A DNA stretch of 64,000 nucleotides from Bog-159 sp963707465 (GCA_963707465.1 CAVPQK010000011.1:848363-912362); one strand, 5' to 3'; positions 41,482 to 52,025 are shown, numbered from the stretch's first letter. The notes: generated by a model not told the origin, from the sequence alone. Program-made: numbers and translations.

Positions 41482-42936
41482 TCATAACCTCAACTGCGCC
41501 AAAGTGGCGGCGCGCACCGCGGCGCGGCCGCGGAAATCGTCGGCGCTCGCAAACGGGGCCTTAACGCGCTCGGCGGCGATGCGCGCGATCTCGTCGTCGG
41601 AAATGGCGGGAACCAGCCTGAGCACGCCTTCCTGCACGGTGTTCACATCGAAGCGCAGGGGCGCGTCTTCGCCGAAAGCCGCCAGCCGCACGGTGACGGC
41701 GGGCACCGTGCAAACGATCTCCGGTCCGATGCGCGAGTAAAGGACCCGCGGATCGGCCAGGACATGCTCGCGCCAGCGCTTCCGCGCGGCGTTGATCGCG
41801 TCCCGGTTCAGATGTTCCAAGTCGAGGCGTAGACTGGCCAGGTAATGCTCGCGCCACAGCTCACCGGCGCCCGGATCGACGAACACGCCGTGGCTGAGGT
41901 CGTTCAGCGCATCTACGATTGTGGCGCGTTCGTCGGGATAGAGGCGCATGTACGCGGTTACAAGGTCGAGCAGCCACGGCGCCGAGATATCGGTCCTAAC
42001 CGCGGCAAACATGGCGGCCATGGCGTGCAGCATTCGGTCCTCGCGCTGGGCGACGGTCTCTTCCGCCGGCAGTTTCTCGCCGCGCATGGCGAAGAGGAAG
42101 AAGAAACTGGCGTAGAAGCCTTCCGATTGGAGCAGTTGGTTGGCATCGCGCAGCGTGGCAAAATCGCGGGCCTTCTCCAACTGCACGCGCAAATAGTCCG
42201 GGCCGCGAAAGGCGCTCTCAAAGGCGAAATGGTTCTCCCGCACGTCGTAGTAGCGCGCCATGCTTTGCGAGAAGGTAGTCAGATCGGAAGCGCCGCGGTA
42301 GTACTCGTTCTGCCGATATGGCGCATCGCCGAATCCGACGGCGTAATGCTGGTAGCGTCCACGCACGTCCGCGCCGTGCGCCAGGTGCGCCGCCAGGGTT
42401 TCCAGGTGGATGGCCCAGCCTTCGCTGAAGGCGCTCGTGCGATCCGAAAGCGCGGCGGTCGAGTGCGGAATGGATGCCACCTCTTTCCCATCCAGGCGGC
42501 GTCCGCCCGCGAGCATGTCCATCGCCACGTGGCCGGTCTCGTGAAACATGGTGGTCTCGAACGATTCGGGATCCGGTTCCAGCAGGATGTAGGCGGTTCG
42601 CGGATACTCCTGCACGCCGCCGGCGGTTTCGAGCCGGAAGCCGGCGGCCGCATGATTGCCGCCCTTCACCAGCGCGACGTAATAATCGGGAACATCCGCG
42701 CCGGGAGACACGATGCGGGCGGCTTGCGCGTACAGGCGCAGCGCGCGCTCCGCCGATTCATTGTGCAGCCACGGCTCGTATCTCGACGCGTCGGAAACGC
42801 GCCGGTAGAGCGGCATATTCTCGCGGATCTCGGCTGTCGCCGTATTCACCTTCCCGGCCGGCTCGAGGAAAACCACGTTGGGCAGTTCCGCGGCGGCGGC
42901 GCAAGAGGCCATCAGCCACACCATCAGCAGGCGCAT
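41482..42936 (-). CDS. Secreted HExxH metallopeptidase-like protein with C-terminal helix-hairpin-helix-like region
   Basis: 484 residues with a short signal sequence (MVWLMASCAAA). HETGH at 132-136 followed by SEGWAIHLE (Glu at 172) is the zinc site of gluzincin-type peptidases. The middle is helical. The last 55 residues (LVPAISDDEIARIAAERVK, FASADDFRGRAAV) resemble ComEA-like helix-hairpin-helix repeats, an odd partner for a peptidase. I do not recognise a named family. It is divergent from hutH with 63 bases between starts. Confidence 0.68.
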   Translation of the reverse strand: MRLLMVWLMASCAAAAELPNVVFLEPAGKVNTATAEIRENMPLYRRVSDASRYEPWLHNESAERALRLYAQAARIVSPGADVPDYYVALVKGGNHAAAGFRLETAGGVQEYPRTAYILLEPDPESFETTMFHETGHVAMDMLAGGRRLDGKEVASIPHSTAALSDRTSAFSEGWAIHLETLAAHLAHGADVRGRYQHYAVGFGDAPYRQNEYYRGASDLTTFSQSMARYYDVRENHFAFESAFRGPDYLRVQLEKARDFATLRDANQLLQSEGFYASFFFLFAMRGEKLPAEETVAQREDRMLHAMAAMFAAVRTDISAPWLLDLVTAYMRLYPDERATIVDALNDLSHGVFVDPGAGELWREHYLASLRLDLEHLNRDAINAARKRWREHVLADPRVLYSRIGPEIVCTVPAVTVRLAAFGEDAPLRFDVNTVQEGVLRLVPAISDDEIARIAAERVKAPFASADDFRGRAAVRAATLAQLRL

Positions 42937-42999
42937 GGTTCGTAGACGATTCTACCCGGTTACGTTTAGCGCCTCCGGATTGGGGACAATGGTTACGCA

Positions 43000-44487
43000 A
43001 TGGAATTGAATGGAGAGCAACTCACCATAGAAGACGTCTGCGCGGTGGCGGCGGGCCAAGCCGAGGCTATGCTGGCCGCGGCCGCGGTCGAAAAGATGAA
43101 CCGCTCCCGCGCCGTCGTGGAGCGTCTGGCCGAGGGCGATGCGCCGGTCTATGGAGTCAACACGGGCGTCGGGCTGCTGGCCGACGTGCGTATCGCACCC
43201 GCCGACCTGGATCAATTGCAGCGCAACGTGGTGCGCTCGCATTCGGCCGGCGTCGGCGATCCCTTGGCGCGGGCGGAAGTGCGGGCTATGATGCTGATCC
43301 GCGCCAATGTGCTGGCGAAGGGCTATTCCGGCATCCGGCCGGTGGTGGCGGAGAGGTTGTGTGACCTGCTGAATCGCGGCGTGACGCCGCGCGTGCCATC
43401 GCAAGGCAGCGTGGGTGCGAGCGGCGACCTGGCGCCCCTGGCCCACATGGCACTGGTGCTCATCGGGGAAGGCGAAGCGGAATACGAAGGCACGGTCTAT
43501 GCGGGCGGCGAGGCCCTGCGGCGCGCGGGTCTGGAGCCGCTCACGCTGCGCGCCAAGGAAGGCATCTCGTTGATCAATGGCACGCAAGCCATGCTGGCCA
43601 TCGGGTGCCTGGAACTGGCGGCGGCCGAAGTGCTGGCGGACTCCGCCGACGTGATTTGCGCCATGACGTTGGACGCCTTGCGCGGCACGCCACGCGCTTT
43701 CGACCCGCGGCTGCATGCCGCGCGTCCGCACCCCGGCCAGATGGAGAGCGCCGCGCGCCTGCGCCAGTTGCTGGAAGGCAGCGAAATCCGGCAGTCTCAC
43801 ATCACTTGCCGCCGCGTGCAGGACGCCTATTCGCTGCGTTGCGCGCCGCAGGTCCACGGTGCCGTGCGGGATTCCCTGGCGGAAGCGCGGCGCATCTTCG
43901 CCATCGAGCTGAATTCGGCCACCGACAATCCGCTGGTGCTCGACGACGAGATCGTCTCCGGCGGCAATTTCCACGGCGAGCCGCTGGCGTTCCAGTTGGA
44001 TTATCTGGCCGTTGCGCTGACCGCGCTGGCGGGCATCTCCGAACGGCGCATCGACCGGTTGGTGAACCCTGCGCTCAACGAGGAACTGCCGCCGTTTCTG
44101 GCCGGCCATCCGGGTCTCGAATCGGGGCTGATGATGGCGCAAGTGACCGCCGCCGCGCTGGTGGCGGAAAACCGGGTGCTCTCTCATCCGGCTTCCTCAG
44201 GGTCCATCACCACCAGCGGGAATAAAGAAGATTTTGTTAGCATGGGCATGACTTCTGCGCTAAAATACAGAAATATCGTGCGCAATACTCGCGCCGTCCT
44301 GGCGATTGAAGCTTTGTCCGCTTCGCGCGCGCTTGACCTGTTGAGGCCCTTGAAGAGCAGCCTGCCGATTGAACGGGCGCGCGAGCGCATCCGGACAGTT
44401 TCGGCTCCTTTCGAGGGCGATAGAGCGCTATATCACGACATCTCCGCGTTGGAGAAGCTGCTGGCGGGCGGCGGTTTGCGCCAATAG
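43000..44487 (+). CDS. hutH: Aromatic amino acid lyase (histidine ammonia-lyase-like)
   Basis: 495 residues, matching the family size. The MIO prosthetic group forms from Ala-Ser-Gly at about 140-142 in GSVGASGDLAPLAH. Also visible are YGVNTGVGLL near 48, TDNPLV, and PALNEELPPFL. Histidine ammonia-lyase makes urocanate. The late motif here reads GNKEDFVSMG rather than the usual NQEDHVSM, so the substrate could be another aromatic amino acid. No other hut genes are close. It is followed 35 bases later by the TonB-dependent receptor. Confidence 0.82.
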   Translation: MELNGEQLTIEDVCAVAAGQAEAMLAAAAVEKMNRSRAVVERLAEGDAPVYGVNTGVGLLADVRIAPADLDQLQRNVVRSHSAGVGDPLARAEVRAMMLIRANVLAKGYSGIRPVVAERLCDLLNRGVTPRVPSQGSVGASGDLAPLAHMALVLIGEGEAEYEGTVYAGGEALRRAGLEPLTLRAKEGISLINGTQAMLAIGCLELAAAEVLADSADVICAMTLDALRGTPRAFDPRLHAARPHPGQMESAARLRQLLEGSEIRQSHITCRRVQDAYSLRCAPQVHGAVRDSLAEARRIFAIELNSATDNPLVLDDEIVSGGNFHGEPLAFQLDYLAVALTALAGISERRIDRLVNPALNEELPPFLAGHPGLESGLMMAQVTAAALVAENRVLSHPASSGSITTSGNKEDFVSMGMTSALKYRNIVRNTRAVLAIEALSASRALDLLRPLKSSLPIERARERIRTVSAPFEGDRALYHDISALEKLLAGGGLRQ

Positions 44488-44522
44488 CGGCATTCGAAAC
44501 CAAATCTAAAAAAGGACCCTTA

Positions 44523-47500
44523 ATGAGACACCGGCTGGTGTGCGGAGTATTGCTGTCGTTGCTTGTCATTCCTGGATCGGCGCAGACGTTCCGGGGCTCC
44601 ATCAATGGTACCGTGACTGACCAAACGGGAGCGGCCCTATCGGGCGCCGCCGTGAAGGCAACAGACACAGGGACCGGAATCGCACTGACCACAGTCACCA
44701 CCGCGGAAGGCCAGTTTTCGTTCCAGGATCTTCCCGCCGGTACGTATCAGGTGGCGGTTACCGCCGCCGGATTTACGCCGGTTACGGTGGATAAGATACC
44801 GGTGACGGCGGGCGCCATTTATACGCTGCCGGTGACACTGAGAGTGGGTCAGCAAGCCACGGCGGTGGAGGTCTCGGCGGCCGCGATCACCGTGGACACG
44901 ACCACGGTGACCCAGAGCGACACCATCCCCGACGAAGCGATCCAGAACATACCCATGAACGGGCGCGATTTTTCGCAGTTGATCGCCGTGGCGCCGGGCT
45001 ACGCCGGATATTCCGTCGGCGGGTTTGGCTCCCTGAATGGAACGCGCCCCAACCAGATGAACTGGCAGATCGACGGCACGGACAACAACGACCTCTGGCA
45101 CAACATTCCGGCGGTCAATCAAGGCGGCGTCTCGGGCATCGCGGGCGTGGTGATGCCGCTGGATGCGATCGACGAATTCTCGGCGCAAACCCAGTCGAAT
45201 GCGGAGGGCGGACGCAACGCGGGTGGCACCATCAACCTGACCATCAAGAGTGGCACCAACGACATACACGGCACGGCCTACTATTACAACCGCAATGAGT
45301 TCTATGCCGCGCACTCGCCCTTCTTCGTGCCCTCGCCCGATTTCCCAAAAGCGCCGCCGCTGCGCAACGAGAATTACGGCATGAGCGCGGGCCTGCCCAT
45401 CATCAAAGACAAAATGTTCTTCTTCGGCGCCTTTGAGAAGCAGCAATATATCTTCGGCCTGACGGGGCTGTCCACCGAACCGTCGGCGGCGTGGGTGAGC
45501 CAGGCTCAAAGTGTACTGCAACAATACGGCGTGCCGGTAAATCCGCTGTCGCAGACGCTGTTGGCGAACCTGTGGCCCAGTTCCATCGTCAATCTCCCCG
45601 CAACTGTCAATAACTACTTCGCCACCGTTCCGGGCACCGGGTACAGCCTGAACGGAGTGGTTAAATTCGACTATAACTTCAACGCCAAGAACCATTTCTC
45701 GCTGCACTGGTTCGCGGGAGAAGGCAGCCAGACGCAGCCTCCCGGCGCTAGCCTGGCGCTCGCTACGGCCAGTTCCAACCTGGGATATTACTTCGAAGTT
45801 GCGCCCTTGCACGTACAGAACTATTCGGCTGTGCTGAACTCCGTTCTGAGCGAGAAGATGACTAATCAACTGCTGTTCGGCATCAGTTACTTCAATCAGG
45901 TGTTTCACGACTCTAATAATAGCTTCGACAGCCAGGCACTGGGCTTGTATACCAGTCCGGACGCCACGATTAACGGCAAACCCATCATGGGCGCTCCCAA
46001 TATTCAGATCGCCGGTTTCGATCAGGTGGGCATCACGCCTCCGGAGGGCCGCAGCGATCCCACCGGCCACTTGACCGACATTCTTTCCTATGTGACCGGC
46101 AAGCACCAATTCCGGTTCGGCGCCGAGGTGCGGCAAGGCCGCGTGGACGAGTTCTATCACCGTCGCTCGCTGGGCAGTTTCACGTTCGATGGAACCCAGG
46201 GGCCGTGGGCGGACAACACCACCTTGAGCCCGAATGTGCTGGCGCTGGCCGATTATCTGGCTGGTTTCGTTTCCACCTCCGATATCGCAGTGGGAGATCC
46301 GGAACGCTTTGTGCGCGTGAACGGGTTCGATTTCTTCGCCCAGGACAACTGGCAGGTGTCCCGCACCTTGAATGTGAATATCGGGCTGCGCTACGACTAT
46401 ATGGGACCGCTACATAGCCCCAACCAGGACCTTGCAGTCTTTATTCCCGGAGAAGGTTTGAAGATTCAAGGCAACGGGATCAACAACATCTTTCCGCCGG
46501 ACCGGAATAACTTCGGCCCCCGCCTGGGCTTCGCTTATCAGCCTGGAGCGAAGAACGATTTCGTGGTGCGCGGCGGGTTCGGCGTGTTCTACGACCAGAT
46601 CAACATGAATCCGTTTCTTGATTACCGCGGTAATGGCGCGGACGGATTGCAGGACAATCCCATCGGGCCGAAGCCGGTCGACAATTACAGCCTGTCGAAT
46701 TACACGTGGCAATCGGATCAGTACATATTTCCCGGAGTCACTTCCTGTCCGACGCTCGGCGGCTGCGGATCGAGCACTTACAATGTCTACTCGGTCAACC
46801 AGAATTTCCGCACGCCTTACTATTTCAATTACAGCCTGAACGTAGAGAGGGCCATCGGCAACGCCCTGGTGTGGCAAGTCGGCTATGTGGGCAGCGTGGG
46901 GCACAAGGCGTCGGTGATGCTGAATCTGAACCAGAACGGCAGCTACGATACGGAATACCCGAATATCGCGTCGATATACCAACTGAACAGCATCGGCAAC
47001 TCGAATTACAACGCACTCCAGAGCACCCTCAAAATCCGGTCGTGGCACGGAGTGACCGGGCAGTTCGCGTTTACCTGGGCACACGCTTTGGACGATGTGA
47101 CCGAGTACCGCGGCGTGATCCCATTGGATAGCTTCAACCTCGCGCAGGAATATGGCAGCAGCGACTACGACACGCGCCTGAACTTCACCACGTTTTTGAC
47201 TTACGACATACCGGGATCCTCGCACGGCCCGAAATGGCTGTCGAACGGATGGCAGTTGAGCAGCCTGTGGTCGTTCCACAGCGGGCAGCCCTTCAACTTC
47301 AACGCCGGGACACAAAGACCGGGACTGAACCTCATTGGCAATCCTTTCGCTGGTGTCTCCAACACATTCGTTCCGGGGGTTGGCGAACCATGGGTGAACC
47401 CGAACGCGTTCTGCGTGCCAGGAAGCTCGGGTTGTCCCGGAACCACCAACCCGGATGGCGACCTTTCCCGGAATCTATTCACCGGTCCCGGTTTTGCCGA

Positions 47501-47726
47501 CGTGGACCTTTCGGTGATCAAGAACATCTCGATTAAGGAACGCCTGAAGCTGCAGCTTCGCGCGGAGATGTTCAACGTGTTCAACCACAAGAACCTGGCC
47601 AGCGGCGCGGGCTCCGTGGGGTCGAACGGCTACCTCTACGACACCATCGGCGACTTTAACGGCGCTCCGGGACTGGGACCGGGCGAGCCGTTCAACATGC
47701 AGCTTGTGGGAAAGATCATCTTCTAA
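44523..47726 (+). CDS. TonB-dependent receptor (Oar-like) with N-terminal carboxypeptidase-regulatory domain
   Basis: 1067 residues: a signal peptide (VCGVLLSLLVIPGSAQ), a carboxypeptidase-regulatory-like beta-sandwich at about 23-110 (GTVTDQTGAALSGAAVKATD), a plug region at about 120-240 (VTQSDTIPDEAIQNIPMNGR, LNGTRPNQMNWQIDGTDNND), then a long outer-membrane beta-barrel ending in Phe (VGKIIF). This layout is the acidobacterial/Oar type, taking up unknown polymers or oligosaccharides with TonB. AAAGGA precedes the ATG. The link to the preceding lyase gene may be only positional. Confidence 0.92.
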   Translation: MRHRLVCGVLLSLLVIPGSAQTFRGSINGTVTDQTGAALSGAAVKATDTGTGIALTTVTTAEGQFSFQDLPAGTYQVAVTAAGFTPVTVDKIPVTAGAIYTLPVTLRVGQQATAVEVSAAAITVDTTTVTQSDTIPDEAIQNIPMNGRDFSQLIAVAPGYAGYSVGGFGSLNGTRPNQMNWQIDGTDNNDLWHNIPAVNQGGVSGIAGVVMPLDAIDEFSAQTQSNAEGGRNAGGTINLTIKSGTNDIHGTAYYYNRNEFYAAHSPFFVPSPDFPKAPPLRNENYGMSAGLPIIKDKMFFFGAFEKQQYIFGLTGLSTEPSAAWVSQAQSVLQQYGVPVNPLSQTLLANLWPSSIVNLPATVNNYFATVPGTGYSLNGVVKFDYNFNAKNHFSLHWFAGEGSQTQPPGASLALATASSNLGYYFEVAPLHVQNYSAVLNSVLSEKMTNQLLFGISYFNQVFHDSNNSFDSQALGLYTSPDATINGKPIMGAPNIQIAGFDQVGITPPEGRSDPTGHLTDILSYVTGKHQFRFGAEVRQGRVDEFYHRRSLGSFTFDGTQGPWADNTTLSPNVLALADYLAGFVSTSDIAVGDPERFVRVNGFDFFAQDNWQVSRTLNVNIGLRYDYMGPLHSPNQDLAVFIPGEGLKIQGNGINNIFPPDRNNFGPRLGFAYQPGAKNDFVVRGGFGVFYDQINMNPFLDYRGNGADGLQDNPIGPKPVDNYSLSNYTWQSDQYIFPGVTSCPTLGGCGSSTYNVYSVNQNFRTPYYFNYSLNVERAIGNALVWQVGYVGSVGHKASVMLNLNQNGSYDTEYPNIASIYQLNSIGNSNYNALQSTLKIRSWHGVTGQFAFTWAHALDDVTEYRGVIPLDSFNLAQEYGSSDYDTRLNFTTFLTYDIPGSSHGPKWLSNGWQLSSLWSFHSGQPFNFNAGTQRPGLNLIGNPFAGVSNTFVPGVGEPWVNPNAFCVPGSSGCPGTTNPDGDLSRNLFTGPGFADVDLSVIKNISIKERLKLQLRAEMFNVFNHKNLASGAGSVGSNGYLYDTIGDFNGAPGLGPGEPFNMQLVGKIIF

Positions 47727-47730
47727 CTAC

Positions 47731-49317
47731 TTAGACTCGGTCTCTCAGCATCTCGCGGGCGGCGTTGTAACCCGGCGCGCCCATGACGCCGCCTCCGGGA
47801 TGGGCCCCGGAGCCGCATAAATAGAGGCCGCGGACCGGCGTGCGGTAACGCGCGTAGCCGGCTATGGGGCGCATGACGAACATCTGGTCAAGCGCCATCT
47901 CGCCGTGGAAGATGTTGCCGCCGGTGATGCCGAAGCGCCGTTCCAGATCGAGCGGCGTGAGCACCTGCTTGTCGATGATTATGGAGCGGATGTTGGGCAC
48001 ATACTCCTCGATCACTTCGAGCACGCGGTTGTAAAACGGCTCCCGCGCTTCATCCCAGGTGGTGCCGCGCAGAGTGTACGGCGCGTACTGCAGGAAAATA
48101 CCCATTATGTGTTTGCCGGGAGGCGCGAGCGACGGATCGTACATGGTGGGGATAGTCATCTCCAGCATGGGACGTTCGGATGGGCGGCCATACTTGGCAT
48201 CATCCCAAGCGCGCTCGATGTAATCGATGGACGGGCAGATGTGCATGGTGGCGCGATGCTGCGGCCCGGGCGCGCCCGGCATAGCGGTGAATTCCGGCAG
48301 GCCAGACAGCGCGAAGTTGATTTTGCAGGAAGTGCCCTCCGTGCGAAAGCGGCGGATGGAAGCGACGAAGTCCGGTGGGAGTTCGCTCTCGGCCAGCAGC
48401 CGCAGGAACGTAACGCGCGGATCGAGATTGGAGGCCACCACCGCGGCTTCGATCTCTTCGCCGCCTTCAAGCACCACGCCGCATGCCCGGCCGCCGCGCA
48501 CCAGGATCTTTTCGACCGACGCGTTGGTGCGGATCACCGCGCCGTGGCTGCGCGCGGAAGCCGCGATGGCTTCGGATACCGCGCCCATACCGCCGCGCAC
48601 GAACCCCCATAGTCCGCGGTGCCCGGCGACGCTGCCCATGACATGGTGCATCAGAATGTAGGCGGTGCCCTGGGAGCGCGGGCCGCCGTTTGCGCCTATC
48701 ACGCCGTCAGTGGCCAGAGTGACTTTCAGTTCCGGCGATTCGAACCATTCATCCAGCAACTCGGCGGCGCTTTGGGTGAAGATTTTGACGAGAGCCACCA
48801 TGTCGGCGGGGGCCAGCTTGCGCAGGCGGCCGGCCAGCTTGAGATACTCGATCAAGTCGCCAATACCGCGCGGCGGGAACTGCGGCGGGGTGGTGAGCAG
48901 TAGCGACTCCACCACCTGCGACAGCCGCTCGAGCTGCGCTTCGAAGGCGGGATAGACTTCGGCGTCGCGCTTGGAGAATTTCGCAATCTCCTCGAGCGTC
49001 CTGCGGCCATCCTGCCACATGAAGAAGCAGCGTCCGTCGGGGAACGGGGAGAAGAAGGCGGGGTCCTTGGCGTCCACCTGGTATCCATAGCGCGGCAGGT
49101 CGAGATCGCGAACCACGCGCTCCTGGAGAAGACTGGTCAGATAGGCGGCAGTGGAAACGCGGAATCCCGGCCAGAGTTCTTCGGTGACGGCACAGCCGCC
49201 CACCAATTCGCGGCGCTCCAGAACGATAGTCTTGCGCCCGGCGCGTCCCAGGTAGGCGGCAGTGACTAGGCCGTTGTGGCCGCCGCCGATGATGATTGCG
49301 TCGTATTTTTGTGGCAT
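47731..49317 (-). CDS. Phytoene-dehydrogenase-like NAD(P)/FAD oxidoreductase (PYROXD2-like)
   Basis: 528 residues. The dinucleotide-binding loop GGGHNG is near residue 12, followed by VLERRELVGGCAVTEELWPG, the isoprenoid-desaturase-like opening. MGAVSEAIAASARSHGA in the middle and LCGSGAHPGGGVMGAPGYN at the C-terminus are the FAD-binding end motif of this family. It is not in a carotenoid cluster, so the substrate is unknown. It converges with the TonB receptor with 4 bases between. A paired-hairpin element lies just upstream of its start. Confidence 0.88.
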   Translation of the reverse strand: MPQKYDAIIIGGGHNGLVTAAYLGRAGRKTIVLERRELVGGCAVTEELWPGFRVSTAAYLTSLLQERVVRDLDLPRYGYQVDAKDPAFFSPFPDGRCFFMWQDGRRTLEEIAKFSKRDAEVYPAFEAQLERLSQVVESLLLTTPPQFPPRGIGDLIEYLKLAGRLRKLAPADMVALVKIFTQSAAELLDEWFESPELKVTLATDGVIGANGGPRSQGTAYILMHHVMGSVAGHRGLWGFVRGGMGAVSEAIAASARSHGAVIRTNASVEKILVRGGRACGVVLEGGEEIEAAVVASNLDPRVTFLRLLAESELPPDFVASIRRFRTEGTSCKINFALSGLPEFTAMPGAPGPQHRATMHICPSIDYIERAWDDAKYGRPSERPMLEMTIPTMYDPSLAPPGKHIMGIFLQYAPYTLRGTTWDEAREPFYNRVLEVIEEYVPNIRSIIIDKQVLTPLDLERRFGITGGNIFHGEMALDQMFVMRPIAGYARYRTPVRGLYLCGSGAHPGGGVMGAPGYNAAREMLRDRV

Positions 49318-49333
49318 GGTTAAATTAGCCAGG

Positions 49334-49370
49334 AGCCGGCTGAAAGCCGGCTGCGGGCAAGATTGCCCGC
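49334..49370 (-). repeat. Paired-hairpin intergenic element 6
   Basis: Stem AGCCGGCT, loop GAA, stem AGCCGGCT (49334-49352), then stem GCGGGCAA, loop GA, stem TTGCCCGC (49353-49370). Read on the minus strand it begins GGAGGGCGGGCAA, the same header and first hairpin as element 2, but the second hairpin has a wholly different, still perfect stem. It sits in the 60-base gap between glgB and the oxidoreductase. Confidence 0.75.
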
Positions 49371-49377
49371 CCTCCAG

Positions 49378-51553
49378 CTACCTTTTTCGGAATGCTACTA
49401 CTGCCAGCGGGGGCAGGGTGATACTGATACTTTGCGGGCGATTATGCTGCGGCACCGGCCGCGAGGCGACCCATCCGGCGTTGCCCAGGTTACTGCCGCC
49501 GAACAGGTGCGAGTCAGTATTCAGTACTTCTTCATAAACGCCTTCCTCGGGCACGCCAAACAAGTAACGCTCGTGGACCACGGGCGTGAAGTTACAGCAG
49601 AACAAGAGGAAATCTCCGGGATCTTCGGCGCGCCGCAGGAATGAAATGACGGAGTGCTCGACATCGCGGAAGTCGATCCACTCGAAGCCCGCGTGGTGAA
49701 AGTCGACCTGATACAGGGCCGGATTGGCGCGATAGAAACGATTCAGCTCCTCCACCAGGAACTGCAGCTTGCGGTGGTAATCGAACGCCAGCAAGTCCCA
49801 ACGGCGGCCTTCGTTGTGGTTCCATTCCTCTCGCTGCCCGATCTCCTGAGCCCATGAAGAGCAGCTTCTTGCCGGGATGCGCGTACATATAGGCCAGGAA
49901 CGCGCGCACGTTGGCGAATTTCTGCCACTCGTCGCCGGGCATTTTGTTAATCAGCGAGCCCTTGCCGTGGACCACCTCGTCGTGCGAAATCGGCAGCACG
50001 AAATTCTCGGTGAAGGCGTAGAGCATGCTGAAGGTGATGTTGTTGTGATGATACTTCCGATGAATCGGGTCCTGGCTGAAGTAATTCAGCATGTCGTGCA
50101 TCCAGCCCATGTTCCACTTCATGGTGAAGCCCAGGCCGTTGAGATAGACCGGCTTCGACACGCCCGGAAAGGCGGTGGACTCCTCGGCGATGGTAATGGC
50201 TCCGGGCACGCTGTGGGCCAGCTCGTTGAAGCGGCGCAGGAAATCGATGGCTTCCAGGTTTTCGTTGCCGCCGTACTGATTGGGCACCCATTCGCCGGCC
50301 TTGCGCGAATAGTCGAGGTAGAGCATGGAGGCGACCGCATCCACGCGCAGGCCGTCGATGTGATACTGCTTCAGCCAGAACAGGGCGTTGGAGATCAGGA
50401 AGGAGCGCACCTCGTTGCGGCCGTAGTTGAAGACCAGAGTGCCCCAATCGCGCTGTTCGCCCTTGCGCGGATCGGCGTGCTCATATAGCGCGGTGCCATC
50501 GAAATAGACGAGGCCGTGGGCATCGCGGGGGAAGTGCGCCGGAACCCAATCGACGATCACGCCGATGCCCGAGCGGTGGCAGTGGTCCACGAAGTACATG
50601 AAGTCCTCGGGCGTGCCGAAGCGGGAGGTGGGCGCGAAGTAGCCGATGATCTGGTAGCCCCAGGAGCCCGAAAAGGGATACTCCATGATGGGCAGCAGCT
50701 CGATGTGCGTATAGCCCATGCGCTTGACGTATTCGACCAGGTTGACGGCCAGTTCGCGATAGCTGAGGAACTGCCCCTGCGGGCCGCGCATCCAAGATTC
50801 GACATGCATTTCGTAGATGGAGACCGGCGCTTTGAGCGAATCGGTGCGGCCGCGCTGTTCCATCCAGGCGGCGTCCTGCCATGCGTACGTTTCGATATCC
50901 CATACGACGGAGGCGGATTTGGGCGGAAGCTCGCTCTCGAAGGCGTAGGGGTCGGCCTTAAGCTGCTGATAAGCGGCGAAACGCGAGCGCACATTGTACT
51001 TGTAGGTCGTGCCGGCGCCGAGCTCGGGGATGAAGATTTCCCAGACGCCGCCATTGCGGCGGCGCATGGGATGGCGGCGGGTGTCCCACTGGTTGAACTC
51101 GCCGGCCACCGTGACACTTTCGGCGTTGGGCGCCCAGACGGCGAAGCGCACGCCTTTCACCTTGTCGGCCTCGGCGAGGTGCGCGCCCAGCATGCGGTAG
51201 GCTTCGTAGTGCGTGCCCTCGGTATGCAGGTGCAGCTCAAAATCGGTGATGAGCGGGCCGAAGCGATAGGGGTCTTCGAACTCGATAGTGGGGCCGTCCC
51301 ACAGTTTGGCCTGAAGCAGGTACCTGACGGGCGCGCCGGCGAGGGTGGCGCAGAAGAAGCCGCCATCCTGGGTCTTCTGCATGGGCTGGATCTCGTCGCC
51401 GATGCGCACCGTGACGGATTCGGCTTGCGGCAGGAAGGCGCGGACTTCCCAACGGGATTGTCCGCCGCGCTTGCGGACGGCGTGCGGGCCGAGGATACGG
51501 AAGGGATCGCCGTGGTATCCGCCGACTATGGCTTCGATTTCTTCAGGTGTCAT
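49378..51553 (-). pseudogene. glgB: 1,4-alpha-glucan branching enzyme gene with a single-base frameshift
   Basis: The frame from ATG 51551-51553 gives the N-terminal beta-sandwich, the CBM48-like domain (FAVWAPNAESVTVAGEFNQW) and most of the GH13 barrel, with nucleophile Asp in LRVDAVASM, the acid Glu in IAEES and SHDEVVHG. At about 49845-49848 the frame shifts: up to LFMGS it is normal, after which the expected EIGQREEW appears only in another frame and continues as LAFDYHRKLQFLVEELNRF to the stop at 49378. Total length is 725 codons plus one base, so one extra base explains everything. It is either a true mutation or a sequencing error. Intact, the enzyme makes alpha-1,6 branches in glycogen. 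Confidence 0.88.
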
Positions 51554-52025
51554 GCGGGCCTGTTCGTCATACTAATGTAGCGCGGGGCGCTGGCTGGGGG
51601 CTGGGTGCTGGGGGCTGGGCGCTAGGTTCCGGGCATTCTTGTGGTTTCTTGTGGTTTTTTGTGCATTTTTGTGCGGATTTGTGCGTGGGCAGGCCGTGGC
51701 CGAACAACCCCAATTTCGCGGAAGTGACTGGATTAACATTCGTATTTGCCTATGGTTACCGCAGCATGCCCTGCCCCCGGCGTCCGGATTCTTCGCACGA
51801 CTGTTACGTGGCCCGTTTTTCTTCGGCGGTGTGTTGCAGTGCGTTGCATTGTTGCATCGGCCAGTTTTGGACTGCGCTCGCTGTTGGTTGTTTGCTGGTC
51901 TCGTTGGCTTTTTCCCGTCCGAGGTGAGGATAGCACGGAGGCGGCTGGAGTTTGCCGTACCGATTGGCATCCATCGTTTGTTTTCAGCGGCCTGCAGGAG
52001 TACGCCGATGTGTCATCGGCCACGG
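51554..52025. other. Intergenic spacer with low-complexity repeats and a reversed GCAAC-triplet core
   Basis: After the glgB start there is a run of imperfect repeats (GGCTGGGGGCTGGGTGCTGGGG near 51592, then TTGTGGTTTCTTGTGGTTTT). At 51828-51858 the reverse complement of the GCAACAAATGCAAC core is present (TGTTGCAGTGCGTTGCATTG). The open frames here are unlike any family, so I do not call a gene. It resembles the spacer at 32737-33907. Confidence 0.55.
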
